The position numbers and the translations under genes were made by a program. From Streptomyces antibioticus (GTDB lineage Bacteria; Actinomycetota; Actinomycetes; Streptomycetales; Streptomycetaceae): DNA of 64,000 nt. The DNA lies in assembly GCF_002019855.1 (NCBI RefSeq), contig NZ_CM007717.1, positions 1,987,570 to 2,051,569 on the forward strand, written 5' to 3'. Under the pieces are notes generated by a model. That model did no database searches, was not told the DNA's origin, and saw only the letters and a list, made by a program, of their open reading frames with translations. Positions 8,007 to 17,043 of the stretch are shown piece by piece (positions within the stretch are counted from its first letter, which is position 1; the number at the start of each line of letters is the position of its first letter).

Positions 8007-8716
8007 ATGACCACCAGGGACGTACGGGCGCCGGGGCTGGCCGCGCTGGCCGGGCTGCTGGCCGACGAGACGCGGGCGCCTGTCTGCTGGCGCTGCTCGA
8101 CGGACGGGCGTGGACCGCGGGCGAGCTGGCCCGGCACGCCGGGGTCGCCCCCTCGACGCTCAGCGAGCACCTGGGCAAGCTGGTCGCGGGCGGACTGCTC
8201 GCCGGGGAACGGCAGGGGCGGCACCAGTACGTGCGGCTCGCCGGGCCGCGGATCGCCCAGCTCGTCGAGGACCTGGTGGCGCAGGCCTGCCCGGACACCG
8301 GCCCGGCGCCGCGCACCCTGCGGGCCGCGACCGCCGGCTCCGCCATGGCCCGCGGCCGCACCTGCTACGACCATCTCGCCGGGCGCCTCGGCATCGCCGT
8401 CACCGACGCGCTCACCGCGCGCGGGCTGCTGCGCCAGGACACCGGGTTCGCGCTGACCGACCCGGGACTGCGGTGGTTCGCGAGCACCGGCATCCCGCTC
8501 GACCGCGCCTCCCGCCGCCCGCTGGCCCGCGCCTGCCTCGACTGGACCGAACGCCGCCCCCATCTCGCCGGGGTCGCGGGCGCGGCACTGTGCCGGCACG
8601 CCCTGGACACGGGGTGGTGCGTACGGATCGGCAGCGAACGGGCGGTGAAGGTGACGCCCACGGGCGAACGCGCCCTGAGCGAGCTGCTCGGGATCGACGC
8701 CACCGCCCTGCGCTGA
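8007..8716 (+). pseudogene. ArsR-type winged-helix regulator with a frameshift
   Basis: Two overlapping frames together encode one complete ArsR-like regulator of about 236 residues. The frame from the ATG at 8007 reads MTTRDVRAPGLAALAGLLAD and ETRA, then loses homology. From about 8078 the next frame continues with CLLALLDGRAWTAGELARHA, GVAPSTLSEHLGKLVAGGLL and GRHQYVRLAGPRIAQLVEDL down to the stop at 8716. One base (probably a G in the run GGGCGCC) is missing at about 8076-8080. The C-terminal half (YDHLAGRLGIAVTDAL.., then TPTGERALSEL) is intact and typical of the longer streptomycete members. The frameshift is either a recent inactivation or a sequencing error. The otherwise undecayed sequence favours error or a very recent event. 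Confidence 0.75.
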
Positions 8717-8776
8717 GCGGCACCCCGTCCGAAACCCGCCAGCCCCTGAACCCTCACCCCTCCTAGCCTCGGGATC

Positions 8777-9712
8777 ATGATGAACACCGCCACCTCTCGC
8801 ACCGGATTGCTCGCCGCCGGGGCCGCCGTCGTCACCGTCGTGCTGTGGGCCTCGGCCTTCGTGTCGATCCGCAGCGCCGGGGCGGCGTACGCGCCGGGGG
8901 CGCTGGCGCTCGGGCGGCTGGCGGCGGGGTCGGTGACGCTGGGGGTGCTCTGCCTGCTACGGCGGGAGGGGTGGCCGCCGCGGGCCGCCTGGCCCGGGAT
9001 CGCGCTGTCCGGGCTGCTGTGGTTCGGGGTCTACATGGTGGTCCTGAACTGGGGCGAGCAGCAGGTGGACGCCGGGACGGCGGCCCTGGTGGTGAACATC
9101 GGACCGCTGCTGATCGCCCTGCTCGGCGTACGGCTGCTCGGTGATCCGATGCCGCCGCGGCTGCTGGCGGGGATGGCGGTGTCGTTCGCCGGGGCGGTCG
9201 CCGTCGGCCTGTCGATGTCGGGCGGGGGCGGCTCGTCGGTGCTCGGGGTGGTGCTGTGTCTGGTCGCTGCCATCGCCTACGCGGCGGGAGTCGTCGCGCA
9301 GAAGCCGGCCCTGGGCCGGGCGAGCGTGCTCCAGGTGACGACGTTCGGCTGTCTGACCGGCACGGTCCTGTGCCTGCCCTTCACCGGCCAACTGATCCGC
9401 GACGCGGCCGACGCCCCGCTCTCCGCCACGCTCAACATGATCTACCTTGGCGTGTTCCCCACCGCGCTGGCCTTCACGACCTGGGCCTACGCCCTCGCCC
9501 GTACGACGGTCAGCCGCATGGGCGCGACGACGTACGCGGTCCCCGCCCTGGTCGTCCTGATGTCCTGGCTGGCCCTGGGCGAGGTCCCCGGGGCACTGAC
9601 CCTGGTGGGCGGCGCGCTGTGCCTGGCGGGCGTGGCGGTGAGCCGGTCCCGGCCCCCTCGGGACACGACGGCGGCGGCGCGACGGTCCGAGGGGGTCGAT
9701 GTCCGGGAGTGA
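8777..9712 (+). CDS. EamA/DMT-family transporter
   Basis: A 311-residue inner-membrane protein with ten predicted hydrophobic helices in two EamA repeats, characteristic of drug/metabolite exporters (RhaT/YdcZ type). The first repeat starts TVVLWASAFVSIRSAG and ends near residue 140. The second holds VLCLVAAIAYAAGVVAQKPALG and WAYALARTTVSRMGATTYAVPALVVLMSWLALGE. The C-terminus is a short charged tail. It starts 60 bases after the frameshifted ArsR-like gene on the same strand and may have been its target. The substrate is unknown. It converges on the alcohol dehydrogenase gene with only 14 bases between stops, where a short GACCGG/CCGGTC hairpin sits. Confidence 0.88.
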   Translation: MMNTATSRTGLLAAGAAVVTVVLWASAFVSIRSAGAAYAPGALALGRLAAGSVTLGVLCLLRREGWPPRAAWPGIALSGLLWFGVYMVVLNWGEQQVDAGTAALVVNIGPLLIALLGVRLLGDPMPPRLLAGMAVSFAGAVAVGLSMSGGGGSSVLGVVLCLVAAIAYAAGVVAQKPALGRASVLQVTTFGCLTGTVLCLPFTGQLIRDAADAPLSATLNMIYLGVFPTALAFTTWAYALARTTVSRMGATTYAVPALVVLMSWLALGEVPGALTLVGGALCLAGVAVSRSRPPRDTTAAARRSEGVDVRE

Positions 9713-9726
9713 CCGGGGCCGTCCGG

Positions 9727-10806
9727 TCAGAAGACGACCAGGGCCCTGCCGCCCTTGCCCGCCAGCATGTTGTCGAAGGCTGTCGGGATGTCGTCCAGGG
9801 TGATGTGTTCGGTCACCAGGGTGGAGAGGTTCAGGCGGCCGGTGCGGATGTGGGTGGCGAGGGCGGGGAGGTCGGTGGACGGATCGCTGTTGCCGTAGAC
9901 ACAGCCGGAGAGGGTGCGGCCCCAGTGGAAGAGTTCCAGGGCGTTGAAGGTGATCTGCTGGTCCTTGCCGCCGATGCCGACCACCGTGGTGCGGCCGCCG
10001 CGTCGGGTGGACTCCCAGGCCGTGCGGATGGTGACGGCGCGCCCCACGCACTCCACGGCCACGTCCACGCCCTGTCCGCCGGTGAGGGCGCGGATCTCGC
10101 GGGGGGTGCGGTCGGAGGCGATCAGGTAGTGGGTGGCGCCCGCCGCGCGGGCCAGCTCCTCCTTCTCGGGGGAGACGTCCACGGCGACGATCGTGGCGGC
10201 GCCCGCGATCCGGGCCGCCTGGAGGGTCGCGAGGCCCACCCCGCCGACGCCGAACACGGCGACCGTCTCGCCGGGGCGCACCCGGGCGTTGTGGTGGACG
10301 GCGCCGTACCCGGTGAGGACCGCGCACCCGAGGAGGGCCGCGTCGGTGAGGGGGATGCCGTCGGGCAGCGGCAGCACGCAGGAGGCGGACACGACGGTCT
10401 CCTCGGCGAACGCGGCGACGTTCAGCCCGGGATGGAGGTCACGGCCGTCCGCGGTGCGCGCGTACACGGCGGCGGAGCCGGTGAGCGCGTCCGCGCACAG
10501 CCACACCTCGCCGAGCGAGCAGGCGTGGCAACGGCCGCAGGACGGGGCCCAGTTGAGGACGACCGGAGCGCCGGGCGCCACCGAGGTGACCCCCTCGCCG
10601 ACGGCGACGACCGTGCCCGCGCCCTCGTGGCCCAGCACCGCGGGGACCGGTACCCGCATGGTGCCGTCGGACAGGGACAGGTCGGAGTGGCAGACCCCGG
10701 CGGCGGCGAGCCGGACCCGGACCTGGCCGGGTCCGGGGTCCGGCAGGTCGATGTCGGTGATCTCCAGGGCGGCGCCCACGGCGGGCAGCACGGCGGCACG
10801 GACCAT
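9727..10806 (-). CDS. zinc-dependent alcohol dehydrogenase (class III-like MDR)
   Basis: A 359-residue medium-chain dehydrogenase that interconverts alcohols and aldehydes with NAD(H). Catalytic zinc ligands are visible in VCHSD (Cys39) and GHEGAG (His60-Glu61), plus a Cys near residue 165. Structural zinc ligands are Cys90, 93, 96 and 104 in CGRCHACSLGEVWLC. The nucleotide-binding loop is FGVGGVG. The enzyme begins 14 bases after the aldehyde dehydrogenase stop on the same strand, so the pair can oxidise an alcohol to the acid in sequence. No thiol-dependent class III marker is certain, so the substrate is left open. Confidence 0.92.
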   Translation of the reverse strand: MVRAAVLPAVGAALEITDIDLPDPGPGQVRVRLAAAGVCHSDLSLSDGTMRVPVPAVLGHEGAGTVVAVGEGVTSVAPGAPVVLNWAPSCGRCHACSLGEVWLCADALTGSAAVYARTADGRDLHPGLNVAAFAEETVVSASCVLPLPDGIPLTDAALLGCAVLTGYGAVHHNARVRPGETVAVFGVGGVGLATLQAARIAGAATIVAVDVSPEKEELARAAGATHYLIASDRTPREIRALTGGQGVDVAVECVGRAVTIRTAWESTRRGGRTTVVGIGGKDQQITFNALELFHWGRTLSGCVYGNSDPSTDLPALATHIRTGRLNLSTLVTEHITLDDIPTAFDNMLAGKGGRALVVF

Positions 10807-10820
10807 GGCGGGCAGACTCC

Positions 10821-12209
10821 TCAGAACTGGAGGGACTTGGTCTGGAGGTACTCGGCGAGCCCGTGCGTGCCGAGTTCCCGGCCGACGCCCGACTGCTTGT
10901 AACCCCCGAAGGGGGCAAGGGGGTTGAAGCGGCCGCCGTTGATGTCGACCTGCCCGGTGTCCATCCGGCGGGCGAAGGCCACCGCCTCCGCCTCCTCCCC
11001 CGCCCAGACCGCGCCCGCCAGTCCGTAGACCGTGCCGTTGGCGATGCGCAGGGCGTCCTCCTCGTCCTCGTAGCGCAGGATCGACAGGACCGGGCCGAAG
11101 ATCTCCTCCTGGGCGATCGTCATGTCCGGGGTGACGTCGGCGAAGACCGTCGGGGCGACGAACCAGCCGCGCTCACGCGGGGATTCGGGTCCGCCCGCGA
11201 CCAGCCGGGCGCCCTCGGCGACGCCCTTCTCGATGTACCCGCGCACCCGGTCGCGCTGGGCGGCGCTGACCAGCGGGCCGATACGGTCCGCGTACTTGGC
11301 GGCGGCCGCCGCGGCCAGCGTCACGGCCTCGTCGTACCGGTCGCGGTGGACCAGCATCCGCGTCCAGGCGCTGCACGTCTGACCGGAGTTGGACATCACG
11401 TTGGCGACGCCGACGTTCACCGCGCGGGCGAGGTCGGCGCTCGGCAGGATGACGTTGGCGGACTTGCCGCCGAGTTCGAGGGCGACCTTCTTGATCGCGG
11501 CACCGGCGACGGCGGCGATGCGGCGGCCGACGGCGGTGGAGCCGGTGAAGGAGACCAGGTCCACGCCCGGGTGCTCGGCGAGGGCCTGCCCCGCGACCGG
11601 GCCGAGGCCGGTGACGAGGTTGAACACCCCGGCCGGGACGCCCGCTTCGTGCACGGCCTCGGCGAAGAGCTGGGCGGTGAGCGGCGTGTCCTCGGCGGGC
11701 TTGAGGACCACCGTGCAGCCCGCGGCCAGCGCGGGGGCGACCTTGGCGACGATCTGGTGCAGCGGGTAGTTCCACGGGGTGATCGCGGCGACCACGCCGA
11801 CCGGTTCGTGCAGGACGGTCGAGTTGCCGACCTGCTCCTCGAAGGGGTGGCGCGCGGCGAGGTCGGCGTAGGAGGCGGCGACCGCGATCGGCACGGCCGC
11901 GTGGACGGCCTGGGAGAAGGCGAGCGGGGAGCCCAGTTCGGCGGTGACGGTCTCGGCGATCTCGTCCTTGCGGGCCGTCAGCACGTCCCGCAGGGCGGCC
12001 AGCCGGGCCGCGCGCTCGGTGGGCGGGGTGGCGGCCCAGGCGGGGAGCGCGGCGCGGGCGGCCCGTACGGCGGCGTCGACGTCCTCGGCGCCGCCCGCCG
12101 GGACCTGGGCGATCACCCGCTCGTCGGCCGGGTCGACGACCTCGATCACGTCCCGGCTCGCGGCCGGGCGCCAGGCCCCGTCGAGGTAGATGCCGTCGTG
12201 TGCCTTCAT
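10821..12209 (-). CDS. NAD-dependent aldehyde dehydrogenase
   Basis: A 462-residue aldehyde dehydrogenase, first gene of a two-gene operon with the downstream alcohol dehydrogenase. The coenzyme-binding TPWNYPLHQ and [10 protein letters not shown] (residues 221-230), the general base Glu245 ([10 protein letters not shown]) and the nucleophile Cys279 (NSGQTCSAW) are all present, so the enzyme should be active. I chose the ATG at 12209 because homology starts there ([13 protein letters not shown]). Longer frames upstream run across the operator. The operator at 12245-12263 matches that near the acyl-CoA dehydrogenase and its TetR. Confidence 0.93.
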   Translation of the reverse strand: MKAHDGIYLDGAWRPAASRDVIEVVDPADERVIAQVPAGGAEDVDAAVRAARAALPAWAATPPTERAARLAALRDVLTARKDEIAETVTAELGSPLAFSQAVHAAVPIAVAASYADLAARHPFEEQVGNSTVLHEPVGVVAAITPWNYPLHQIVAKVAPALAAGCTVVLKPAEDTPLTAQLFAEAVHEAGVPAGVFNLVTGLGPVAGQALAEHPGVDLVSFTGSTAVGRRIAAVAGAAIKKVALELGGKSANVILPSADLARAVNVGVANVMSNSGQTCSAWTRMLVHRDRYDEAVTLAAAAAAKYADRIGPLVSAAQRDRVRGYIEKGVAEGARLVAGGPESPRERGWFVAPTVFADVTPDMTIAQEEIFGPVLSILRYEDEEDALRIANGTVYGLAGAVWAGEEAEAVAFARRMDTGQVDINGGRFNPLAPFGGYKQSGVGRELGTHGLAEYLQTKSLQF

Positions 12210-12244
12210 CACGTTCCTTCCGGGCGGTCCGCGTCGTCCGGCCC

Positions 12245-12263
12245 AAACTAGCGCCGTTAGTTT
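12245..12263. promoter_or_regulatory. TetR-type operator of the aldehyde/alcohol dehydrogenase operon
   Basis: AAACTAGCGCCGTTAGTTT is a perfect 6-7-6 inverted repeat (AAACTA...TAGTTT) 36 bases upstream of the aldehyde dehydrogenase start. It shares 15 of 19 bases with the repeat at 7259-7277, which implies one repressor for both. Confidence 0.7.
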
Positions 12264-12331
12264 TCCGGCACCAGGGGTCACCGCAGTGCCGCCCGCCACG
12301 GTGGCCCGGCGGTGTCCGGCCGAGCGCGGCC

Positions 12332-13684
12332 CTACACCTCCCACTCCTCCAGGTCCGGGAGGCGGGCCGGGGCCGGGGAGACGCGGTCGCCGTGCTGGTC
12401 GAAGACGTACAGGTGGGCGGTGTCGACGAGGAGCGGGACCTGCATGCCGTACCGCAGGACGAAGTCGGGGGTGGTGCGGACGACGAGGTCACCGGGGATC
12501 CGGCCGTCGGGGGACGTGTCCTGGGGCTCGGGCATCGGCTGGGGCCCGTTCGACGCCTCCGCCACGGCCGGCCCGGCCCGGCGGCTCCCCGCGCGCTCCC
12601 GCAGCCGGTCGAGGAACCCGCCCTCGCGGTGCCGCCGGGTCGGGCGGGGCGCCGGGCGGGGTGCCTCCAGTTCGGGGACGACGGCGGGGACGGAGCCGGT
12701 GTTGAAGTGGACGAGCACCTCGTGGCCCTGGAACTCGACGTGCTCCACCAGGCCGGTGATGTGCGTCTCCTCGGGGCGGGCCTCGGCGGGCGTGGCGATC
12801 CGGACCGCCTCCGAGCGCAGCCCGACGATCACCTCCCGGCCCTGCTGCACCCGCAGCAGCCGGTGGTCCAGGGAGAGGGGTTCGGGAAGCCGCAGGGCCT
12901 GCTTGCCGAGGCTGATGGTCATGGCGCCGTCGAGCGGGGCACGGATCACACCGCGCAGGAGGTTGATGCGCGGGGTGCCGATGAAGGCGGCGACGAAGAC
13001 GTTGCGGGGCAGGGCGTAGACCGCGCGCGGGGAATCGACCTGCTGGAGGACCCCGCCGCGCAGGACGGCGACCCGGTCGCCGAGCGACATCGCCTCGGCC
13101 TGGTCGTGGGTGACGTAGACGGTGGTGACGCCCAACGAGCGGGTGAGGCGGGAGATCTCGGCACGCAGCCGGTTGCGGAGCTTGGCGTCCAGGTTGGACA
13201 GCGGCTCGTCCATCAGGAAGGCGGAGGGGTGGCGGGCGATGGCCCGGCCCATGGCCACGCGCTGGCGTTCCCCGCCGGAGAGCTGGCCGGGGTAGCGGTC
13301 CAGGAGTTCCTCGATGCCGAGCATCCGGGCGGTGGCGTCCACGCGGGGGGCCGGGTCGCTGCCGGGGTCCTCGATACGCAGCGGGAAACCGATGTTGTCG
13401 CGGCCGGTCATGTTCGGGTAGAGGGCGAAGTTCTGGAACACCATCGCGATGTCCCGCTGGGACGGCGGCAGGTCGTTGGCGTAGGCGCCGTCGAGGAGCA
13501 ACTCGCCCTCGGTGATGTGCTCCAGGCCGGCGATCATCCGCAGCACGGTGGACTTGCCGCAGCCGGAGGGGCCGAGCAGGACCAGGAACTCGCCGGGCGC
13601 GATGTCCAGCGACAGGCGGTCCACGGCCCGGACGCCCTTGGCGTGGACCTTGCTGACGTCGTGCAGGGAGATGGCGCGTGTCAT
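12332..13684 (-). CDS. orphan ABC ATPase of the MsiK/UgpC sugar-import type, extended
   Basis: A 450-residue ATP-binding subunit. Walker A is LLGPSGCGKST (residues 36-46), the Q-loop is MVFQNFALYPNMT, the signature LSGGERQRVAMGRA, Walker B FLMDEPLSNLDAKLR and the switch VTHDQ. The TOBE-type C-terminal half has VIVGLRSEAVRIA. MsiK-type proteins are about 380 residues. This one carries an extra Pro/Arg/Glu-rich stretch of roughly 60 residues (around residues 350-410) inside the C-terminal part. No permease or binding protein is adjacent, so it probably energises importers encoded elsewhere, as MsiK does in Streptomyces. The start at 13684 is preceded by GGGGACAC. The longer frame adds nonhomologous residues. 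Confidence 0.85.
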   Translation of the reverse strand: MTRAISLHDVSKVHAKGVRAVDRLSLDIAPGEFLVLLGPSGCGKSTVLRMIAGLEHITEGELLLDGAYANDLPPSQRDIAMVFQNFALYPNMTGRDNIGFPLRIEDPGSDPAPRVDATARMLGIEELLDRYPGQLSGGERQRVAMGRAIARHPSAFLMDEPLSNLDAKLRNRLRAEISRLTRSLGVTTVYVTHDQAEAMSLGDRVAVLRGGVLQQVDSPRAVYALPRNVFVAAFIGTPRINLLRGVIRAPLDGAMTISLGKQALRLPEPLSLDHRLLRVQQGREVIVGLRSEAVRIATPAEARPEETHITGLVEHVEFQGHEVLVHFNTGSVPAVVPELEAPRPAPRPTRRHREGGFLDRLRERAGSRRAGPAVAEASNGPQPMPEPQDTSPDGRIPGDLVVRTTPDFVLRYGMQVPLLVDTAHLYVFDQHGDRVSPAPARLPDLEEWEV

Positions 13685-14212
13685 GAGAAGTGTCCCCGGG
13701 GGCTCTCGGGCAGGTTCCTGAGCGCTGGAGCGCGGCGCACGAGGCTTCTGAGTCACGGAAGTTAACGGACCGTAGGCGGCGGAGGGAAGAGACTCGGCCA
13801 CATCGGGGGCGACGGTCCGACAGATGAGAAGGCGCGCCGGGACATTCGGGACGGGGCGGGACGACTCGAAGGGGCGGCCCGCTTCACGGCGCCGACGCCG
13901 AACTCGCTTTCAGGCGAGCCTTGTTGTGCCCGGCCGGCGTCCCCGGTGAGCGCCGGGCGCGGGCGCGGCGGGGGCGGGGGCGGGGGCGGGGTCACCTGGC
14001 TCGGCCGGTTGCCGGTCAGGCGGAGCGCGGGGACCGTGGAGCGGGCGCCGACGGATGCCGCGGACGCCGTGCCGGTGGACGCCGCGCGCACCGCGCGGGA
14101 GCCCAACTCGCCCTTCGCTGAGCTGTGTTGTAGCCGACCGACACCCCCCGGCGAGCGCCACGGGGGCCGCGGCAGAGCCGGGCCGGGGCCCGTCAAACGG
14201 GGCCCCCGGTCG
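13685..14212 (-). repeat. non-coding stretch with decayed copies of the MFS gene 3' end
   Basis: This 528-base gap holds no credible gene. It contains imperfect copies of the end of the adjacent MFS gene. A 57-base block at 13897-13953 (beginning GCCGAACTCGC, ending CCCCGGTGAGCGC) and a 58-base block at 14101-14158 resemble the block 14232-14288 inside the MFS gene. The stretch 13992-14050, with CGGTTGCCGGTCAGGCGGAG, mirrors 14391-14449, which encodes the RLTGNR helix. The translations keep recognisable pieces such as ARST.PALRLTGNR. It looks like duplication of the gene tail followed by decay. Confidence 0.7.
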
Positions 14213-15439
14213 TCACGTTCTCCGCGCCGGAGCCGAACTCGCCTTCCTGCGCGCGCTGTTGTTCCCCACCTGCTCCCCCGGTGAGCGCAGTGCCACCCCC
14301 GACGACAGCAGGAGCAGCGCCCCCAGCATCACGAAGGGCGCGGCGGCGCCCGCGAGGCCGGCGGTCAGGCCCGCCGCGGCGGGGGCGGCCACCTGGCCGA
14401 GGCGGTTGCCGGTCAGACGGAGGGCGAGGGCCGTGGAGCGGGCGCCGTCGGGCGCCGCCTGGACGACCGTCGTCATGGAGAGCGGCTGGCCGACCCCGAG
14501 GCAGAATCCGAGGACCGCGAGGATCACGGCGAGCCAGGGCACCGGCACCGGCAGGGCGATCCCGGCGCACAGCAGGGCCGCGAGAAGGCAGGTGGCGGTG
14601 AGCAGCGGGGTGCGGCCGCACAGCCGCAGCAGGGGCGTCAGGACGAGCCGGCAGGCGATCGTGGCCGCCGCGCGGACGCTCAGCAGGACGCCGACGACGG
14701 ACGGCGCGATGCCCCGCTGGTCGCCGACCACGGGGAGGTAGGCGGTGAGGATGTCGGTGGCGGACAGCACGGCGAGGCTGACCAGGATGCCCGCCGGGAC
14801 GCCACGGGTGCGCAGGATGCGGGTGACCGGGACGCGCGCGCCGGATCCCGTACGGGGTGCGGGTGCCGTGTCCCGGTGCTCGATGCGCCACAGCGAGGTG
14901 AACGCCACCGCGCAGCCCGCGCCCGCGACGAGCAGGGCGAGGGCGCTGCCGCCGGCCCGGTCGGCGTCGTCGATCAGCCGGCCGGCCGCGATCGGGCCGA
15001 TCAACTGGCCGAGGGAGGCGCCGATGGTGAAGTGGCCGAAGTTGCGGTCCTGTTCGTGCGGCGCCGACTGGCGGGCCACCAGCGACTGGGAGCCGATGAC
15101 GAAGCAGAGATGGCCGAGCCCCATCACCCCGCTCCACAGGGCCATCGTCCACAGGGAGCCGGCCAGGCCGCTGAGGGCGCAGCCGCCGGATATCAGCAGC
15201 ACCCCCACCGGCAGCAGGGGCGCGCAGCGACCGTTATCGGTGCGGCGGCCCAGCGGGACCGCGGCGAAGAGCGGCAGCAGGGCGTACACCCCGGCGATGA
15301 CACCGATCGCGCGCTCGTCCGCGCCCAGCGCGAGGGCCCGGTAGGAGACGGCGGGCCGGGCCATCGACACCGCCCCCTGCGCGAAGCCGAAGGCGATGAC
15401 GAGGCGCAGCAGCCAGCCGCGGTTCCTCCCGGGCCCCAT
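14213..15439 (-). CDS. MFS transporter
   Basis: A 408-residue major facilitator with twelve predicted membrane helices. The loop-2 motif appears as PLGRRTDNGRCAPLLPVG (about residues 60-78), and helices such as TMALWSGVMGLGHLCFVIGSQSLVARQS follow. The ATG at 15439 has GGAAGGA 8 bases upstream. It is probably a drug or metabolite exporter, substrate unknown. The C-terminal tail (RSPGEQVGNNSARRK) is encoded by the block whose decayed copies lie just downstream at 13897-14158. It lies 56 bases after the citrate transporter stop on the same strand and could be cotranscribed with it. Confidence 0.88.
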   Translation of the reverse strand: MGPGRNRGWLLRLVIAFGFAQGAVSMARPAVSYRALALGADERAIGVIAGVYALLPLFAAVPLGRRTDNGRCAPLLPVGVLLISGGCALSGLAGSLWTMALWSGVMGLGHLCFVIGSQSLVARQSAPHEQDRNFGHFTIGASLGQLIGPIAAGRLIDDADRAGGSALALLVAGAGCAVAFTSLWRIEHRDTAPAPRTGSGARVPVTRILRTRGVPAGILVSLAVLSATDILTAYLPVVGDQRGIAPSVVGVLLSVRAAATIACRLVLTPLLRLCGRTPLLTATCLLAALLCAGIALPVPVPWLAVILAVLGFCLGVGQPLSMTTVVQAAPDGARSTALALRLTGNRLGQVAAPAAAGLTAGLAGAAAPFVMLGALLLLSSGVALRSPGEQVGNNSARRKASSAPARRT

Positions 15440-15495
15440 GGGCACAGTCCTTCCCGAGCCGCTACGACGGCAATGCAACGGCGATACGACGGCGG

Positions 15496-16890
15496 TCAGA
15501 TGATCCCGAACAGCATGCCCGCCCCCAGGATCACCAGGCAGGTGAGGGCGGCCCACTTGACGACGAACCGGGTGTGGTCGCCGAACTCGACCTTGGCCAT
15601 GCCGACGAGGACGTAGACGGCCGGGACCAGCGGGCTCGACATGTGCAGCGGCTGGCCCACCAGCGAGGCGCGGGCGATCTCCAGGGAGGACACCCCATGG
15701 GCCTGGCCCGCCTCGGCGAGGACCGGCAGGACACCGAAGTAGAATCCGTCGTTGGACATGAAGTAGGTGAGCGGGAGGCTCAACAGGCCGGTGACGAAGG
15801 CCATGTGGGGTCCCATGCCGTCGGGGATGTTGTCGACCAGCCAGCGGGCCATGTGGTCGACCATGCCGGTGCCCTGGAGGACGCCGGTGAAGACGGCGGC
15901 GGCGAAGACCATGCCGGAGACGTTGAGGACGTTCTCGGCGTGGGCGCCGATGCGGGCCTTCTGGTCGGGCATGTGGGGGAAGTTGACGGTCAGGGCCAGG
16001 GCCGCGCCGAGCAGGAACAGCACCGGGATCGGCAGCAGCTCCATGATCATGGCGGTGAGCAGGGCGACCGTGAGGAGCGCGTTGAACCAGTACAACTTGG
16101 GCCGCAGGGTGGGCCGTTCGGGGTCCAGGCCGCCCTGGAAGTCGTCGTCCGTGTCGTCGCCGGGGGCGGTCGCCGCGCCCGAACCGCCGCCCGCGGAGCC
16201 GGACTTGTCCGCGCCGCCGCCGACCAGCACGGTCTCCGTCTCCCGCTCCTCGACCAGCGCCTCGTCCAGCGTCAGCACCCCGAGCCGCTTGCGCTCGCGG
16301 CGGCCGAGGACGTAGGCGAGGACGACGACGAAGGCCAGGCCCGCTGCCAGGGCCGGGATCATGGGTACGAAGACGTCGCCGGCGTCCAGCTTCAGCGCGG
16401 TGGCCGCGCGGGCCGTCGGGCCGCCCCAGGGCAGGGTGTTCATCACGCCGTTGGCCATCGCGGCCACGCCGGTCATCACGACCAGGCTCATCTTCAGGCG
16501 CTTGTAGAGCGGGTACATCGCCGACACGGTGATCATGAAGGTGGTGGAGCCGTCGCCGTCGAGCGAGACGATCGCGGCGAGGAACGCGGTGCCCACGACG
16601 ATCCGGAGCGGGTCGGCCTTGCAGAACCGCAGGATGGCCCGGACGATCGGGTCGAAGAGGCCGACGTCGATCATCACACCGAAGTAGACGATCGCGAACA
16701 TGAGCATCGCCGCGGTGGGCGCGAGACTCGTGACGCCGTCGATGACGTAGTCACCGAGCCGGGCGCCCTTCCCGACGACGACGCAGAACAGTGCCGGGAT
16801 CAGCACGAGTGCCGCGATCGGCGACATCTTCTTCAGCATGATCAGGACCAGGAAGGTCGCGATCATGGCGAAGCCGAGGACGGTCAGCAT
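15496..16890 (-). CDS. CitMHS-family citrate (metal-citrate/proton) transporter
   Basis: A 464-residue membrane protein of the CitMHS family, which imports citrate complexed with divalent metal in symport with protons. About twelve hydrophobic segments are present. Family-typical stretches include IVYFGVMIDVGLFDP, SLDGDGSTTFMITVSAMYPLYKRL, VMNTLPWGGPTARAA and, in the C-terminal half, SLPLTYFMSNDGFYFGVLPVLAEA and VGQPLHMSSPLVPAVYVLVG. A charged cytoplasmic loop with a Gly/Asp-rich stretch lies near residues 215-255. The ATG at 16890 follows an intergenic inverted repeat. No sensor kinase pair is adjacent, unlike many citrate transporter genes. Confidence 0.92.
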   Translation of the reverse strand: MLTVLGFAMIATFLVLIMLKKMSPIAALVLIPALFCVVVGKGARLGDYVIDGVTSLAPTAAMLMFAIVYFGVMIDVGLFDPIVRAILRFCKADPLRIVVGTAFLAAIVSLDGDGSTTFMITVSAMYPLYKRLKMSLVVMTGVAAMANGVMNTLPWGGPTARAATALKLDAGDVFVPMIPALAAGLAFVVVLAYVLGRRERKRLGVLTLDEALVEERETETVLVGGGADKSGSAGGGSGAATAPGDDTDDDFQGGLDPERPTLRPKLYWFNALLTVALLTAMIMELLPIPVLFLLGAALALTVNFPHMPDQKARIGAHAENVLNVSGMVFAAAVFTGVLQGTGMVDHMARWLVDNIPDGMGPHMAFVTGLLSLPLTYFMSNDGFYFGVLPVLAEAGQAHGVSSLEIARASLVGQPLHMSSPLVPAVYVLVGMAKVEFGDHTRFVVKWAALTCLVILGAGMLFGII

Positions 16891-16897
16891 GAGTGGA

Positions 16898-16974
16898 CAC
16901 CTAACGTTTGACGTTCGCCCTTGAACATCCGCCGGACATCCGGCCGGTGGTCGGCGGTGCGATGACGTTAGGTG
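16898..16974. promoter_or_regulatory. 9-bp inverted repeat in citrate transporter promoter
   Basis: CACCTAACG at 16898-16906 and its exact complement CGTTAGGTG at 16966-16974 flank 59 bases directly upstream of the start codon. The arms could be two half-sites for a regulator or could close a long mRNA hairpin that includes the ribosome-site region. Confidence 0.45.
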
Positions 16975-17043
16975 CGCCCGAACACGCTCAGCAACCCGTC
17001 TGCACGCGAGCAATAAGCGCAAAAGTCCAGGTCACAGCTTTGC

